A stretch of DNA of 64,000 nucleotides from Polytrichum commune (taxonomy: Eukaryota; Streptophyta; Polytrichopsida; Polytrichales; Polytrichaceae). Location of the stretch: positions 62,945,554 through 63,009,553 of the forward strand of contig OX485803.1 in assembly GCA_950295325.1 (NCBI GenBank), read 5' to 3'. Each line of letters begins with the position of its first letter. The stretch's first letter is position 1. A program made the translations under genes and the position numbers. Positions 47,814 to 62,200 of the stretch are shown one piece after another. The notes under the pieces were generated by a model that was given only the letters and a program-made list of their open reading frames with translations, was not told where the DNA came from and searched no databases.

Positions 47814-48496
47814 GAATGCCATATTTGCATCCAAGGGGGTTCCACTGACAAGACCGAGAAAGGAGGGGTAAGACCAAGAAAGGAGGGTGGACCAAAGGAG
47901 GTAATGGCTATTCTGACACTTTTGTTGTTGGGTGCCCCACACACACACACGGACACCCACAAACAACATAATTTAACAACTTGTCAACGGTTTGTCTCCA
48001 CTTCGGATGGATCAATGTTGATGTTTGCAAAACGTTCTACACGAGCATCGTCTCCAAGGCGGATATAGGTGCCCTTAGCTTACTCCCCATTGGGCCATTA
48101 GCATTGTTTTTCCCTAGGCGCCCTGCCCATGTCTGTGTAATCTGAGGAGGACTCTGACACTAGGCGGTTAGTTGGTTGGTTGGAAAACCTGCCAATGGCT
48201 ACATATCAAGCTAATCGTGAGAATATTCGCTCCCCCCTAGATCAGCCATATTCCTACATGTCGGAAACTTCCCAAATGAACCCAGATTGAACATTCAGGC
48301 TGAGCGCCGCAGGGGCAGTTGGTATATGGATGTAGATCTGAGAGGAATAGAAAGCATTCTTGAGGAATCAACAACAAGCTTAGATATTGCTCACGAAACT
48401 GGTAGATCTGAATGTTCGAAACCAGTTTAAGCCTAGATTTTGGGGGAAACCAGGGGTTAAGTAAGCCCTCTCTCACAACGGATGGAGGCCAAGACC

Positions 48497-48541
48497 GAAG
48501 GAAGGGAGGAAGGAAGAAAGGAAGGAAGGAAGGAAGGGAGG
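48497..48541. repeat. GGAA-rich microsatellite
   Basis: Repeats of GGAA with GGGA and AGAA variants, in the region that may hold the PEPC promoter. Confidence 0.75.
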
Positions 48542-48599
48542 AGGCAAGCAAGCAAAGGACTGGCGATGGTGAGATTGTAGCGTCCAAGGGTTCTGCCGT

Positions 48600-50260
48600 T
48601 ACTGCGTCTCATCCATCGAGATCTCCACCAACGCAAAGCGCATCTCCTGCGTATCCTTTAGAAATTTGTTTTTTGAAATTTCATAACCTGTGACCTCAGA
48701 TAGAGAGTGTTCTCTACGAGGATTGGAATTTCAGCCTCCGTGAGGCTGCCAAACCAAGCGCTTCCCTTGGAGGTTAGTGCTCTTGGTCCCCTTTTTTTTT
48801 TCCTGGTTCAATGTATCATAGGAAACAGAAAACGGATACTTGAAATTCGTAGTGACAGAATCCAATCCGCAGGTCCGTGTCCATTGCGGCGACCTGCTTT
48901 TTCTGGTCTGTCTCGGTTTCTGCGGCGTTGAGGTTATTTCCAAATGCTTCTGCTCCACAGAAGAAGAGTGTGGCGGTCTTGTATGTACCCTCTTTATTGA
49001 ATTCTGGTCTAATCAATGCGAAGATATATAGTCGACTTACACGTGGACATGGATTCCTATCCGGGACCGTTTTTCGTTCCAGTATGTTGACAATCCTAAC
49101 TTGACCTGATGTCGCTTGTACATTCTGATGTAATTTGTAGTGCCAATTTGTTTCCTTCAGTGTTGTAACTGGATTTTGTGTGTATTCTCTGCTTCTGTTT
49201 TAGCTTAGTTCCTGCACCTGTCCTCCTGTGAGCTTCCGTGAGCACGTCCGTCCGTCCGTCATCCGCAGAGGAGAGGTGTCTAGGTCCGAGGATTTTTTTT
49301 CGAAGATTGTCAGATCGCGAGAAGTAAGCAATATGTATGCTCACAGAGCTGCAGTTATAGTTTCTACTGCCTTCTGTTATTTCCAGGTGTCCATATTGTG
49401 CATGAACTTTTTGCATTTTGGCTGCATGATCGAGAATGTCCTGATGTCAGGATGCATTTGGTTCTCTTCTTTGTCTCCCATCGAAATGCCATCTGGCTCT
49501 GCTGCAATGAACGCAGGACGAATGAGTGGAGACAAGCGGGGAACAAGAAAGTGGACGTTTGTACTCGGCTCAACGAGATTTTCGTTGAATGCAATTCTCA
49601 AATTTTCCATCTTTCTCGGAAAATACAATAGAATCTTTTGAACCTTTTGAGATAAACTGAGAATGTGTGGAAATGAATGACATTATTGTGAATTCTGAAA
49701 GTACTGCCTGAAACGCACGCAGTCGAGCTTCCGGCAGTCGAACTGGAAGAGTCGTGACTGTGTTATAAACTAGTATTGCATCATTTTGAGATTCTCCGCA
49801 GGCAGTTACTTATTCCTGTAGCTCAAACAATCCTTGCGACATACATTTTCACGATATAATTTGTTCTAACCTTCATTAGTTCGTGGTTGTCGCCAATCAT
49901 CAACTGTAGCAGTCAGATGAAGAGATGAATTTCCTACTGGGGCTATGCATTCAATCTCCAGCTTCTCTATCACAGATTGTAGGAATTACGTAAGGAGCCT
50001 GATTAAAAGCAGAACCGAGCACCTTGAGTAGTGTAGCGGCAATCCGCTGTTTTCTTATTCTAATTGTGACCTGAAGGTATGTCCAAGAGGCAGGGGCACA
50101 AATTCAGGTAAATGAGGCGTTTGTAATCACATAGAAAGATCACTGAAGTGGAAGAGAAGACAGGTTTCTATCTTGTTGAGCTGTTGAAAGTTTTCTCCTT
50201 CTGGCAGTCTCATTCATGACTTGGGATTTCTTAATCTGACAGGTGCACATTGGTGCGGTG
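48600..50260 (+). promoter_or_regulatory. Likely promoter and 5' leader of the ACT-PEPC gene
   Basis: Sequence becomes less AT-rich than the spacer to the left. Donor-like GTTAGT follows a purine-rich exon-like stretch near 48770, and an ACAG acceptor lies at 50240-50243 just before the start codon at 50261, so one or more untranslated exons are possible. No clear TATA box was found and no transcription start can be fixed. Confidence 0.3.
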
Positions 50261-53200
50261 ATGGCACGCGCTCCAGCTAGTCTGCATACTGTATCCAGGT
50301 AAATCTAATTGAGTGATCTTCAGATGTTAAACCTCAACAAAACCCTGCTAGAAAGTCATGTTTACTTCTATTTAGTGGGAGAGGTTGCACAATACTTTGA
50401 AGTGGTAGATGAAGAACCAAACAAATTTTAAAACAAATTGCAATCAAGAGACACTCGTGTTGCTGGTTCTGGGAGGGTCAACAGGTTGCTGGAGGGACAA
50501 CCTCCAGCCAGACTTAGATGTCTCGTCAATGCTTGTCGATGCCATTTGCAACACCTTGGACACACTGTGAATCTTGGAGATGAAAGGCTGAGAGTCTTAA
50601 GTGACAAGTAAGTCATGGCTAGGAAGCTTGTCTTGTTTCACAAGAACCAAGAGGGACAGACATAATATCACGCCATATTCAGAGTCACACAGGGTAGGTG
50701 TTCGGATGTCCCGACTAAGGGTTATTTTGTTAATCCCGCAAAGTTACATGAAGTTGGAAGGTTCTACTGAACCGTGCATATTGAATGGACATGCAATAAG
50801 TGATGTGATGGTTGTCCCCCCCATAGATACTATCTAAATAATTTTCTTCTCTTGTTAAAGCATTCCAGTAGAAGTAAACCCTAGAAGGGTTTATGAGAGA
50901 GTGAACCTAAAGCATTTAAAGCTGATGCAGGTGATATGTGTTGGTCCTCTCAGCATAATTGATAGGTCAAGGTCTCAACTTTTTGCCACACTTTGGTGAT
51001 GTTTGTGTTCACAGTACAAGAAGTTTCTGGAGAGTAAGTGTTAGTGTGTGATTCTTTAGGTTGTAGAGATTTGCTGCAGCAGCAAAACATGCTGCTAAGC
51101 TTTTATTTCTGTGGTGCTGGTAATGTCTGTGCAGAACGTTGTGGCAGTTTGGTGCTGCAGCTAATTGCAGTGAAGAGCAACTGCTGCAACATGGGCAGGT
51201 GAGACCAAAGTATTCAGAGGCATGCAGCAATGTCTTTGAACGATCCTGCTGTGGTAGATACACAAGTTGTTGCAGTGAGCGGGTTTGGAAATTTAAACTG
51301 TTCTCTCAAAGTGAATAGGATCGTGTCCGTATCCAAGAAATGTGTAGAGAATTCTACCACGACGCGCATTTGCGATCAACTTACAGTCTTAAACAATAAC
51401 TAAATCAACAAGGAATATTTGTTGCCTTTCTGTAAGAAAATGAACAACAATAACTTTGGTCATGTGAGATTCTAAGATGCTGCTGCCCATCACTTAGTAA
51501 AGGGTATTGAAGAGCTTCAATGAGCTTGTCAATTTGAAAATGTAGTGTTAGTAATTGCTTTGGAATGCATCTTATGAGTTGACTTTGTAGTGAAAATTTC
51601 GTTCAATTTCTGAATGAAATATCTTCTTTTGCAGTTACCACTAATTTAGTCATAGAACTGATATGAAGTTCCAAGTTGGTGTTTGCAGGTGCCTAAGGCG
51701 TCACTGTATGGTAAGGTGGACCCTGTGTCTGTCTCATTTTCTCGAGGCAGCTTACATGGAGGAGCACACAGATTCTCAGCAATTGCACTGTCAATGCCTA
51801 CTATAAGGTGCTTTACCACTGCAGATAATTGTACATCTCGCATGTCTACGCACACACCATGATTCCAGGATTACTTTTCCATTTTTGTAATGTAATGGAT
51901 GTCAACAGAGCTTCCTGGGTTTGCCAATGCAATAGAATTCCACATTAAGGACGATATGCCTGCCTGCCTTTGCAATTAAATGGTTCAAAGAGCTTTGTTA
52001 TCTATCTGGGTTCTATGATGCAGGAGAGGCATGCATCCAAGGACAAGCAGCCGAGCTGTAGCTGAAACTTCAGAAACACGCCCTCCTAAGTCTGGTGGGT
52101 CAATTGTGACGGAGGATGGAGGAGGCCTTTCTGTTATGGATGAAGCACCTGGGTCTAGAGCAAATTATAGTGTTGATGCTGAGGGTGAGAGTGCCTACAA
52201 TGTGACGTTTGATAACGGAAGTAAACCTGGTTTCACTGTAGTTGGGGTTGAAGGAATGGACCAAGATAATCTTCTCATGGATGTGACGACGAGCTTCTTT
52301 GAAATGGGCATCAGGTTGGACAAACATGTACTTAATCCATTTCAGATACGTGTTGTTCCTAATGAGGCAGTATTGGGCATGCCCATGACTCTCTTAGCTG
52401 GAAATGTTTATTCTGTAGCTGCCTTCATTGAATGTGGTTCACTGTAGCTTCACGAGGCACTGGATTCTGTCGCTTTTGTTCTCTTCCTGTTTTCTCAATA
52501 GTTCTCCTTTTTGTGTTTATTTATCCTCATTCCTTCGTTTCAAACCTCTATAAGTGTACTTTTCCTGTAACTTGTTGCCTCTGCCTGAGCAGTGTGAAGA
52601 GTGCGCGAGTTTTATCAAAGAATAATCGCGTTGTGGACGAGTTTGTTGTAATGAAAACTGAAACCAAGACGGCTGTAAGCGAGAATGAGTGGCTTTTTAT
52701 CAAAGAAAAAATTATAGCCAAACTTAAACGAAGAAGTGCTCTTAATACTCCTGACGGTGACCCCCAGCTTCTGGAACAGGCAAGTCGCTTGCTATTATCC
52801 TTGTCTTAAGTGGTAGATAGTTACTTGTATTCAATAAACTCCTTTTGCTGCTTAGGAAGGAGTTTGTGGAGAGGATGGATTTGGCATGATTATGTTCATT
52901 ATGTAGTGCAGCATGTGCAGGATTGGCATTGAGTTTATGGCAGGAATGCAGGTAGAGGGCTATTAGTAGGAGAGCTTATAAGAAGGGTGACATGGAGTAA
53001 CTCATTGGACCCATTGAACTGAGCAGGTGACATTCTTGACACAAACGTTGGACAAAGCAGTTTGTGCAGATAGCCAAGAAGATGTGCTTGAGGCAGTAAG
53101 TATGAGCTCTTATCCTTATGTGTTCCATGCTTGGTTGGTTCTGGCTGTTATATCTGATGTCTTCTTTAGTTGCTTACCATTTTTTAAGGAAAAGACTACA

Positions 53201-56200
53201 AAATTGCAAAATATGTTCAGGAGAGAGTTAACTTAGAGGATGTCCTTGTGTTCTTTATTTCAATTTCTAGTTCTGGGGTTTTTTGAGAAAGATGCCTCAT
53301 GAAGACAGAGTGTTGCTGAGCTTTACCATCTTGAAGTTAGAACGTCTGCCTTTCTGCTGTGATTGTGTTTTGGAACTCAAAATATGATAAAACCCTACAT
53401 CCATGTAACCTGTTGTAGTTTGCTTTTGCAAATTAAAGAGTCTTCCTCACTGCCAGATTGTGTATGCAATCATCTATTAAAAGTCAAGTGCTTTTTGAAT
53501 GGCAGTATCGAATCAGCCAAAGAGAATGAGTAGTCAATGAGAGTCATTTCTGTCCTTTGCGCTCCATTTTAGGCATGTTATTTATGGAATGGCATGTTAA
53601 CCAGATTGCACAAACTGTGTTCACATGAGTATATGGGTTCTGTTAATACAGGCAACTTTGCTGCAAAAAGGATTCAATGAGCTGCGTCAGAGAGAAGATC
53701 CTCGTAAGAGAGCGGAGTTGCTGCGTTATATTGAAAAGATGGACCAGAAGAAGGTGTGAGCTTTGTTGTGGTCAATCTATTCTGATGTCTCCACTTGTGA
53801 AAGTGACGAGGTCAACATAAAGCTCATGAAACAAAGTGGATTGTTATCATATGATATGAAGTTTGTGCATATATCATGAAGTTAATACAGTCTGATTAGT
53901 GCTGAATCAACAATGTGTTCTTTGAAAGCTTTATGTAATCTCAATATAATTGCGACTTGTAATGAGTGAGGCAGAAGACCAACAAAGGCTCTGCATTTGT
54001 CTTTATTCCTTCTTGACATGAAGGCTTAAGAACATGTATGAGGTCATAGGCGTGTAACATGATTTGTGCATAACATAGATCACAATCAGTGATCCAGAGT
54101 GAATTTCTCTTCTGCCTTCAGTTTTTTGGTCTAACACAAGACTATTTGCAGATGACAGCAGTTGTTCGACTATTCTACTTGTATTCATCTCTTCTAAATG
54201 TGGCAGACGAGGCCCACAGTCATCGACAACGTCGCGAGATGGTAGGCTGTTATTCATATGAATCTTTAGTTGGCCATCTGTTGTCATTTGCCACAAGGTT
54301 GTACCATCACGGTGGTAGTCTTGGCGCCAAGGTTAATGAAGATGACGCCAAAGTAACTTAGTGAAAGTATATGCCTACAATGGACGTGCCTGTGATGAAC
54401 TTGGGTGGTGGTGGTTATGAATGATTACTTGCAATCTAGTGGGGAGATTCTAACTTTGTCAGTGCAGGTGTTTGCCAGCAGAAACGCTACACCACTATGG
54501 CCTGCTTCATTTGATCACACTTTGAGAACCTTCAAGGAGAAAAATGTGAAAGCTGCTGATCTTCAATCTTTGCTGAATAGGACCGAGGTAAGAGTGTGTG
54601 CTAAATGTGGTGGTAGATTTTGATGTACTTGTGAAGTAACAAAGTCATTTTTGTGGATTGATGGGTGTTGATTGTGTTTGATCGATCCAGTATTGGGTGT
54701 GTCCATGGCAGCGAACTAGGTTGCAACTTGTTGCTACCTTGCAGAATAGTCAATTTGATCACTTTCTGGAGCATCATATCTGAAAGCATGAAATAATCAC
54801 CAAGCTATGTCTGAGCCAGGACGAAGAAATGAGGGTATGGAGGAAAAATGGTCTTTGAAATAACTTTGTTGTAATGTTTGAAAATGTCAGTACAATCCAG
54901 TGTTTACAGCGCACCCTACAGAGGCTCGGCGTAGAGAGGTTCTAACATGCCTGCATCGCATCTTCCTTTTGTGCAATGATCGTGAGGTAATTTTTCCTTC
55001 TCCAACTTGCCATCAAGCCTGGGAGTCACTTCACTCTTGGATGTAGATTTCACCCGAGTTGGTTATTTGGAGTCTAAGTCTTGGAACATCTTGAAAGCTG
55101 CTGCCTGATTTTAGTGGACTTTGTAGCAAGCCTACCAGTTGATGCTAAGGTTTGTCAACTTGCTTCTCATTTGTGTTGTCATCCTGTCTCGTGTTCCTTT
55201 GAAAGGCGAATGTTTCTTATGTTCATTCAAGTCCTTCTATCCAGGTTCAATTCTAGTCATTACCACTTTGACCTTTTGGAAAGACTTATATTTTAGTTAT
55301 ACAGATTTTAGTATTCCCTGTATCAGTTGGGCACATTCATGTAAAACCCAGGTTATACTGATATCAATGTACGTGCAGGATCCAAGGCTTAGTCCAGCTC
55401 AGAAGGCCGAGGTGGAGGCTGAAGTGGAAGCTGAGGTTTGTGTGACTACCTTTTTCACTATACAGTTATCCAATTTGAAAATGTACAATTGTACAAATGC
55501 GAAGAAAAAAGCTAATTGGTACATGTACTGATGTCCAGATTGAGATACTTTGGAGGACAGATGAGATGAGGGCCACCAAACCTACCGTCCTGGAGGAGAT
55601 TGTGACTGGACTTGATTATTTTCGTTACTCTCTTTTCGAGGCTGTGTGCACCACATATCGATATGCTGAGAACTCTATCAATGTAAGTATTCAAGGTGTT
55701 GATTTTTAGTTTCATAAACTGTATGGAGATAAGAGGTCGGGCGTTTTTGACTGATTTCTCTTGACATTATTGCTCATGATCACAGGCTATCTATCCGAAT
55801 GAAGGTCTGGTTATACCAAGCTTCATCAAATTTGGTTCCTGGATTGGTGGTGATCGTGATGGTAATCCTTTTGGTGAGTACACCAACCTAAGTACCTGTT
55901 ACACATGTGTGCTTTTTTCTAGCTGCTGTCAAATGATTAAATTAAGGTCTTAATGCTTGGTAGTAGCTACGGGTGTGATAGTTGTTGGTTGGTTCCTCAC
56001 ATCTTTCCTTAAAACATGAGTGTTCATACATTTCTCAATTCATGACTTGGGTTGTGCTTTTATGCACAAGGATTTTCTGATCTGTTTGAAGGTAGTAAGA
56101 TACAAAATTCGTTACAATTGGTGGTCCCTGCCACTTGCACAGTTAAATTGCAAGATTGATTGATGTTTATAGCTGCATCTAGTCAGCATCCTCTTATTCA

Positions 56201-59200
56201 TGATCCATCTGAAACAAATGTCCAGAATTAGTGTTCTTGGAATGTAATTAGAAGTGAAGATCTTGACAAAACTCAGGCAATTTTCTCTTTTACCTCTAGA
56301 AAGGCCTGACTCTATGTATTCTGACATAACTGGAACATTGTTTTCATTGAGGCAGTGAAACCTGAAACAACAGAGATGGCTGCCCTGTTGGCGAGTCGCC
56401 TCGTCCTGGCGGAATATATTCGTCGTGTCCGTGCTTGTCAGGTAGAAGTCTGCAGATTATTGATTGTACCCAGATTATATGAATTGCACATGATGCTACT
56501 AAGACATCCTGAGAGAATAATTAATTAAGTTTTCCTTTTTTCCTTTTTGCATTCAAAAGTTGATGAACTTTTGGCCCAAGCCACAACATTTTTTCTTACG
56601 TTATCGTGTATCAGGGTCCAGATATTTCTGGAGATAGACATTAGCAAATGAAGAATAGTGATACAAATGCTCATCATGATTATAGTGTTGAGAATTTATA
56701 GACCCAAGTTGGGTGTTGTTTCACAAACAATTTACTTGTCTTGCAACATGGATTCACGAATCATATGTGCTTATGCAGGACACATTGACACACTCATTAC
56801 TCATTTGCAAAGTGTCAAAAGACCTGATAGACAGTCTTGAGAAGGACAAAAAAGTGATGGAGGAGATCCCAGGGATTAAATTTGACAGTTCGCTTTATGA
56901 ACAGGTAGTCAGTGTTTGAGTTGGCATGCTGCTTTGACAGGTGCAATGCTTGTTTTAGATTGTGTGCAGTAGTGGAATAATTTGAACCACCTCGTTTATG
57001 CCATTAGTAGAAAAATATTGCATGCCCTTTAGCGCAGTTTGCATTACATGCCTTTCTGAAGGAAAAATAATCCCGACTGTCTGAAGTTTTGTAAGGCATT
57101 CAACATTTCTTAATCATAGCCAAACAGTGAGGGAAGATGTTCCAAGTTCCTAGGGTGCCTTTGTATTGAAGGCTGATATTTTGAGAAACAATTGTTTACG
57201 CATCTCTATGCAGGAGCCATACAGATTGAAGTTGAGGGTTATGAGGCACCGACTTGAGCAAAACCTACGTAACGTGAATGCCCGCCTGCGGGAATTGGGA
57301 AAATTAGGCCAGCATGATGAAGTGCGTTACTAATTTGCCACTCTTGATTTACTCCAGTTCAGAATGATTGATACAATTAGGATAATCATGGCAACTCATT
57401 AACACCTCACATGATGCCAATGGCCCAAAAGTTTGTGATGTCATTTCACAAAGGAATAGATTTGATGCATGATGATTTCAGATAAATACAGAATCTGCAT
57501 CTTGCAACTTACTTGTTTCTAAGTGGTACTAGGGTTGTATGATGGTTTTGGATTAAAATTTAGCTTTGTCTCTTGAATTGTGAAATATTTAAGCATGATT
57601 TTGGCTTATTCCGAGTTGGATTGTTGATATGTCAACTGGGGTGACCCATGGATGGCAGTTGCTGATAGATATTGAGTTCAATATCGATGAGATAGCAGGT
57701 TTGGACCCAAAGAAGGATGCATATCTCAGTGAGAAGCAATTTCTACATGATCTGAGACTCATTGATGTGCGTGTTCTCAACACTACTGTTTTGGATATAA
57801 TATGTCTCCAATTAGTAGCTTGCAGGCATATCTGGTTATGAACCATCTGGTATATCAATTTGGTGAAGTCATCTAGAAAATTCATCCTGTGTGAGGGATT
57901 TGTTGAATAACATCCTCTACCAGAGCAGAGATATTGGCATGGTTAAGGAGGTTTAAGTCTGTTGTGAGATCTTATTGATAGCAGAAAATTAGGTGATGGT
58001 AAATCAACATAGGTGGACTAAGTCACATGAGTGGCGAGTCTCTTCTTTTCTGACCTTTTCAAGAATTTGCAGTCTTCTTTGAGAGCAAGTGGAGATGTTT
58101 GCTTGGCGGATAGGAGATTGAAGGACTTGATTCGACTGGCAGAAACTTTTGGCTTCCACTGTTGTTCTCTTGACGTCCGGCAGGAATCAACTGTCCATTC
58201 AGAGGTAAGCAAGCTTCTATCATCAACAAGTTTTAATTTTAGAAGTCATATGATTTGTAATGTTGACTAGAAGACCCCCTTTTAGTGGCAAGGTCCTCTT
58301 TTCGTTTGCATAGCTGGACAGGTTAATTTAATCATAATTTGGTTTTTTAGGAGTGTCTTTTCTTAGTTAGAATTCTCTTGTTGTGATTAAGTTGTATCTT
58401 CTGCATCAGAAGTATTAAGAGTAAGCTTAAACCTTGGTGGTTGGGTGTACCCTCCTCACACTACAGCAGTCCCTGCTGATGTTTTGAGGAGCTTCCAGAG
58501 AAGGAGGCTAATTTGCTCGAGTCAAAATAAACTGAGTCATTAATAGAAATGCTCTTATTGAAAAAAAGTATCTAAAATCAAAATGTGGAGCCTGCACCCG
58601 AGTCCCCTGTGATTGATGTCAACATTAGGTTTGTACTGTCAAAGTTGTTGTGATAGTCTATGTGTAGCTGAACTCTTTCAACTGCTAAGCTTCGCCTTTA
58701 AAATTTGATAGTGCATTCCATTTTCCAGCAGTAGGAACTGATGCTTGAGGATGCTTAGCGAAGTTGCTGGAGTTTGACTATATTTTAACCTACTATCTGA
58801 AAGACAGAATGGTCTTTACTTTTAGAAATTTCTCTCCATGAGAGTATGTCTTGTAGCTACTTGAATCAACTAGTTGTCTTTCAGAGGCACTCAGAATCGG
58901 ATGTGGGGTGTTGTAATACTGCAGGCAACAGATGAAATCATGCGGCTTCTAGGATTGACTGATAAGTACAGCTCTCTTTCTGAGGCAGAGCGGATGAAGT
59001 TACTTGCACACACAATTGCAACACCACCTCCTGTTGACAAGCTTGAGGTTTGTTTATTTTGTCTGAACAATCTTCATGAGCCCTGTAGTACATGAAGGTA
59101 TCTGGTATAATACAGTATTCATTTAGGAGCCAAATGTGATAGCAGCTCTTTTTACTTGTCAATGAACGTTTTATATTGCACTCAATTCCTGTACCGGCCT

Positions 59201-62200
59201 TGAGTAATTCAGGCATCACTATCTTAATAGCCAGATCTTTATTACCCTCTTGCAAAATTAGTTAGAATGAATCTGATTGGATAGAGTAGGTCCCTATACT
59301 CATATTATCAAATTTACTGTGATTTGATTTCAGAGCCTATTCGAGAAAATGTCAACAGGAACAAAGGAAGTGGTGGAGCTTTTTTTCTCATGTGCACGTA
59401 TCATGGACAATATCTCACACAACTCCATTGCCTCCTATGTTATTTCCATGACTCGCCAAGCATCTCATGTTATGGAGGTTTGTTTTACTTACTCGATGTC
59501 ATCAGCAAGAGGACCTTGTCTTTATTTATTTGTTTTACAACCTGTTCAACCACTGCAAGCTATACATTACAATATAGGTCATAGACAGTTGACAAGTTTC
59601 AAATTTGTATGGTTTGTCATTGATCTAGTGGTCAATCTCTATGGCCAGATGACAGTTAGTTGGGACTTTGGTGGGAGTATTGATGACTACTTTACTTCCT
59701 AAAGGACCAAAGGTTCATGGTTGAAATTGACCGATTCAATTGATCATATTGTGAAAAATTAATAGATCAGATGGGGCAAATTTCACTTTCTGAGAAGCAG
59801 TGCATGTTTTGGTCAAAAAGCAATTGAAATTGAACAAAAGTAAATGCCCTTTATGATGTACCCAAGATTGTTAAACCAACAATAGAGACCCAATCTGGGT
59901 GTCTTGGTCCTTTAGGGTTAATCAAGAATATGCCTCTGAGCTTTACTGTCTGGAGCAGGTATTATTTTTGGGATGGTTTTCATGTAAGAACTTATTGGAG
60001 AAGGAGGCATCTGGTGAATGGAAAGCAAGGCTCGTGGTTGCCCCTCTTTTTGAGACCATCCCAGATTTGGAGGTACTTTTGTGAAAAATGTTTGCCAGTC
60101 TACTTACGATTGGTACCTATGGTCCTTTTAGAGACCTAGCTATAGGAAAATTATAGTTCATATATTATCACAGGACTCAGGTGTGATTTAAGGAGGCAAG
60201 TCATTCGATGGGGATCAGTGCCTAGTTATCTTCTATCCTGGATTTTGTATACTGTGCTTATGTTTAACAGTTCAAGATGCTTGTGTTCATAGACATGTCA
60301 TTCTTGGCCCTGAATGTATAGCTTATGTAGTTCCTACAATTTTTTGGCTTGTAACTCTGATTGCTTATAGTTACTCATGAGATGAAACTCATGAACGGCC
60401 TGCAGAACATGCCAGAGGCTTTGGAATCGCTCTTTGGAGATGAGACTTACAAGGGTATTTTATTGGCCTCTGGTGGTATTCAGGTAGATATTATACCCTG
60501 TTAGCATCGTACACCCATGTTTCTTTTAAAAATTGAAAGCATGAGATTTGCCAGCACACTTGTCTTCTGATTGGTTAATAAGTGAATTGGTTCAAGGAGG
60601 TTGATGCTGAGATTCCCATCTTACTTTTTCAATCTTCATTTCCAGAAAGTGTGACAGACGACAAATGACATTTCTAATGCACCTGAGTGTGAATATTTGA
60701 GAGAATTATCCTACTTTAGATGATGTGGTGGGTCTTGGTTGTGGGATTTCTTTGATCCTTTACATCTGCTGTATAAAAGGATGTGGTGGTTCTTCCTTTG
60801 GTCGTTTGATTAGTTTCCGTTCTGTTCAGAATGCACTCTATCGAGACCTTCATGCTTTAACACTTATTTCAAAGGGCAATGTTTATTGCTTAAAGTTTCA
60901 GCCTTACTGGGAGCTGTATTCCAATCTAGAATCTCCTAGACCTTCTATGAAATCCATCTGTATTTACATTTGGATGAATTCAACAGTCAAGTAGATGAGC
61001 AAGTTGTAGTCTAGGTTTGACTAATTAGATGTGGCTTTACTTCGATGAGCTTCTCATAAATTAATTAATATAGTAGAGATTTATCTCATAAATCTGGGTG
61101 GGGATGGGAATCCAGGAGGTAATGCTTGGCTACTCAGATTCCTGCAAGGATGGAGGTATAACGGCAAGTGCATATAACCTTTACAAAGCTCAATGTGTGA
61201 TTCAAAAACTCACAAAGGAGGCAGGAATAAAGTCATGCATCTTCCATGGTCGGGGTGGCACTGTCGGCCGTGGAGCTGGCCCAACTCATGAGAGTATTCT
61301 TTCACAGGTATTTGTTAATGAAATATGTTGTGTTTAAAGTGAAGAAACTCACTATGCAACTCGTTCAGCTCACCTCTGCATCAATGCACCTACAGGTCGC
61401 TTCATGCTACCCATATTGAAAACAGGAATCCCATGCGAAACAAAAGATCATCTCATAGTACAATCTCAGTAAAATCGTGGAGTTTTCCAATTTTCATACA
61501 AACACAAAGTCAAATCTACCCATTTTGTAACTTACCACCTGCAAATGTATGTTCTTGAATCAAACTGTTCTAGTTTACTTGAGATGTGCTTATGGAGGAC
61601 TTTTCATTATTATTTTTGTTTAGATTTGAATTTCTTGTTGTTCTGTTCTGGCGTATGGCAGCCTCCAGGCAGTGTTGATGGACAAATAAAGTTCACAGAG
61701 CAAGGAGAAGTCATTACCTATCGCTACGGCAATGCTCAGACAGCTGCATATGAACTAACTGTATGTGATTGATTTACTGGAACCAATGGAGTGTGAACAT
61801 TTAGCATTCGTAGTTTTTTGGTTCAGATTTACTCTCTTGCTACTAGAATGGACAAGTGTCCATTTGTTTATTCTCTTGTATACGTGATAATGGGGTTAGA
61901 CAATTTGCCATAATGACCAGTGCGTATGAAACATCAGTGCCTGTACTTGTATAGTATTTAGACTTAGAGTTGAACCAGGGCTTCACTTTTGTAATTTCTG
62001 GGTCATTCAGGAAAAGAGTGTGTAGAACATTCATACTGATTGCTGTCCCCTTGATCGAACTGGTAGGTTGGCATTACCGGGCTCATGAAGGCAAGTCACC
62101 CTGCCACACGGTCTCCTGATGGCCTCTATGAAAAGGTGAGCATCTTCTATTTAAATGTCTTGAAATAGCACATACTGGTCAGGGACCTAGTGATGTTAAA

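Noticed and set aside
48412-48931. Open frames over the GGAA tract and upstream of PEPC
   Set aside because: The first is a translation of the microsatellite; the others do not join the PEPC exons in phase and may be untranslated leader.
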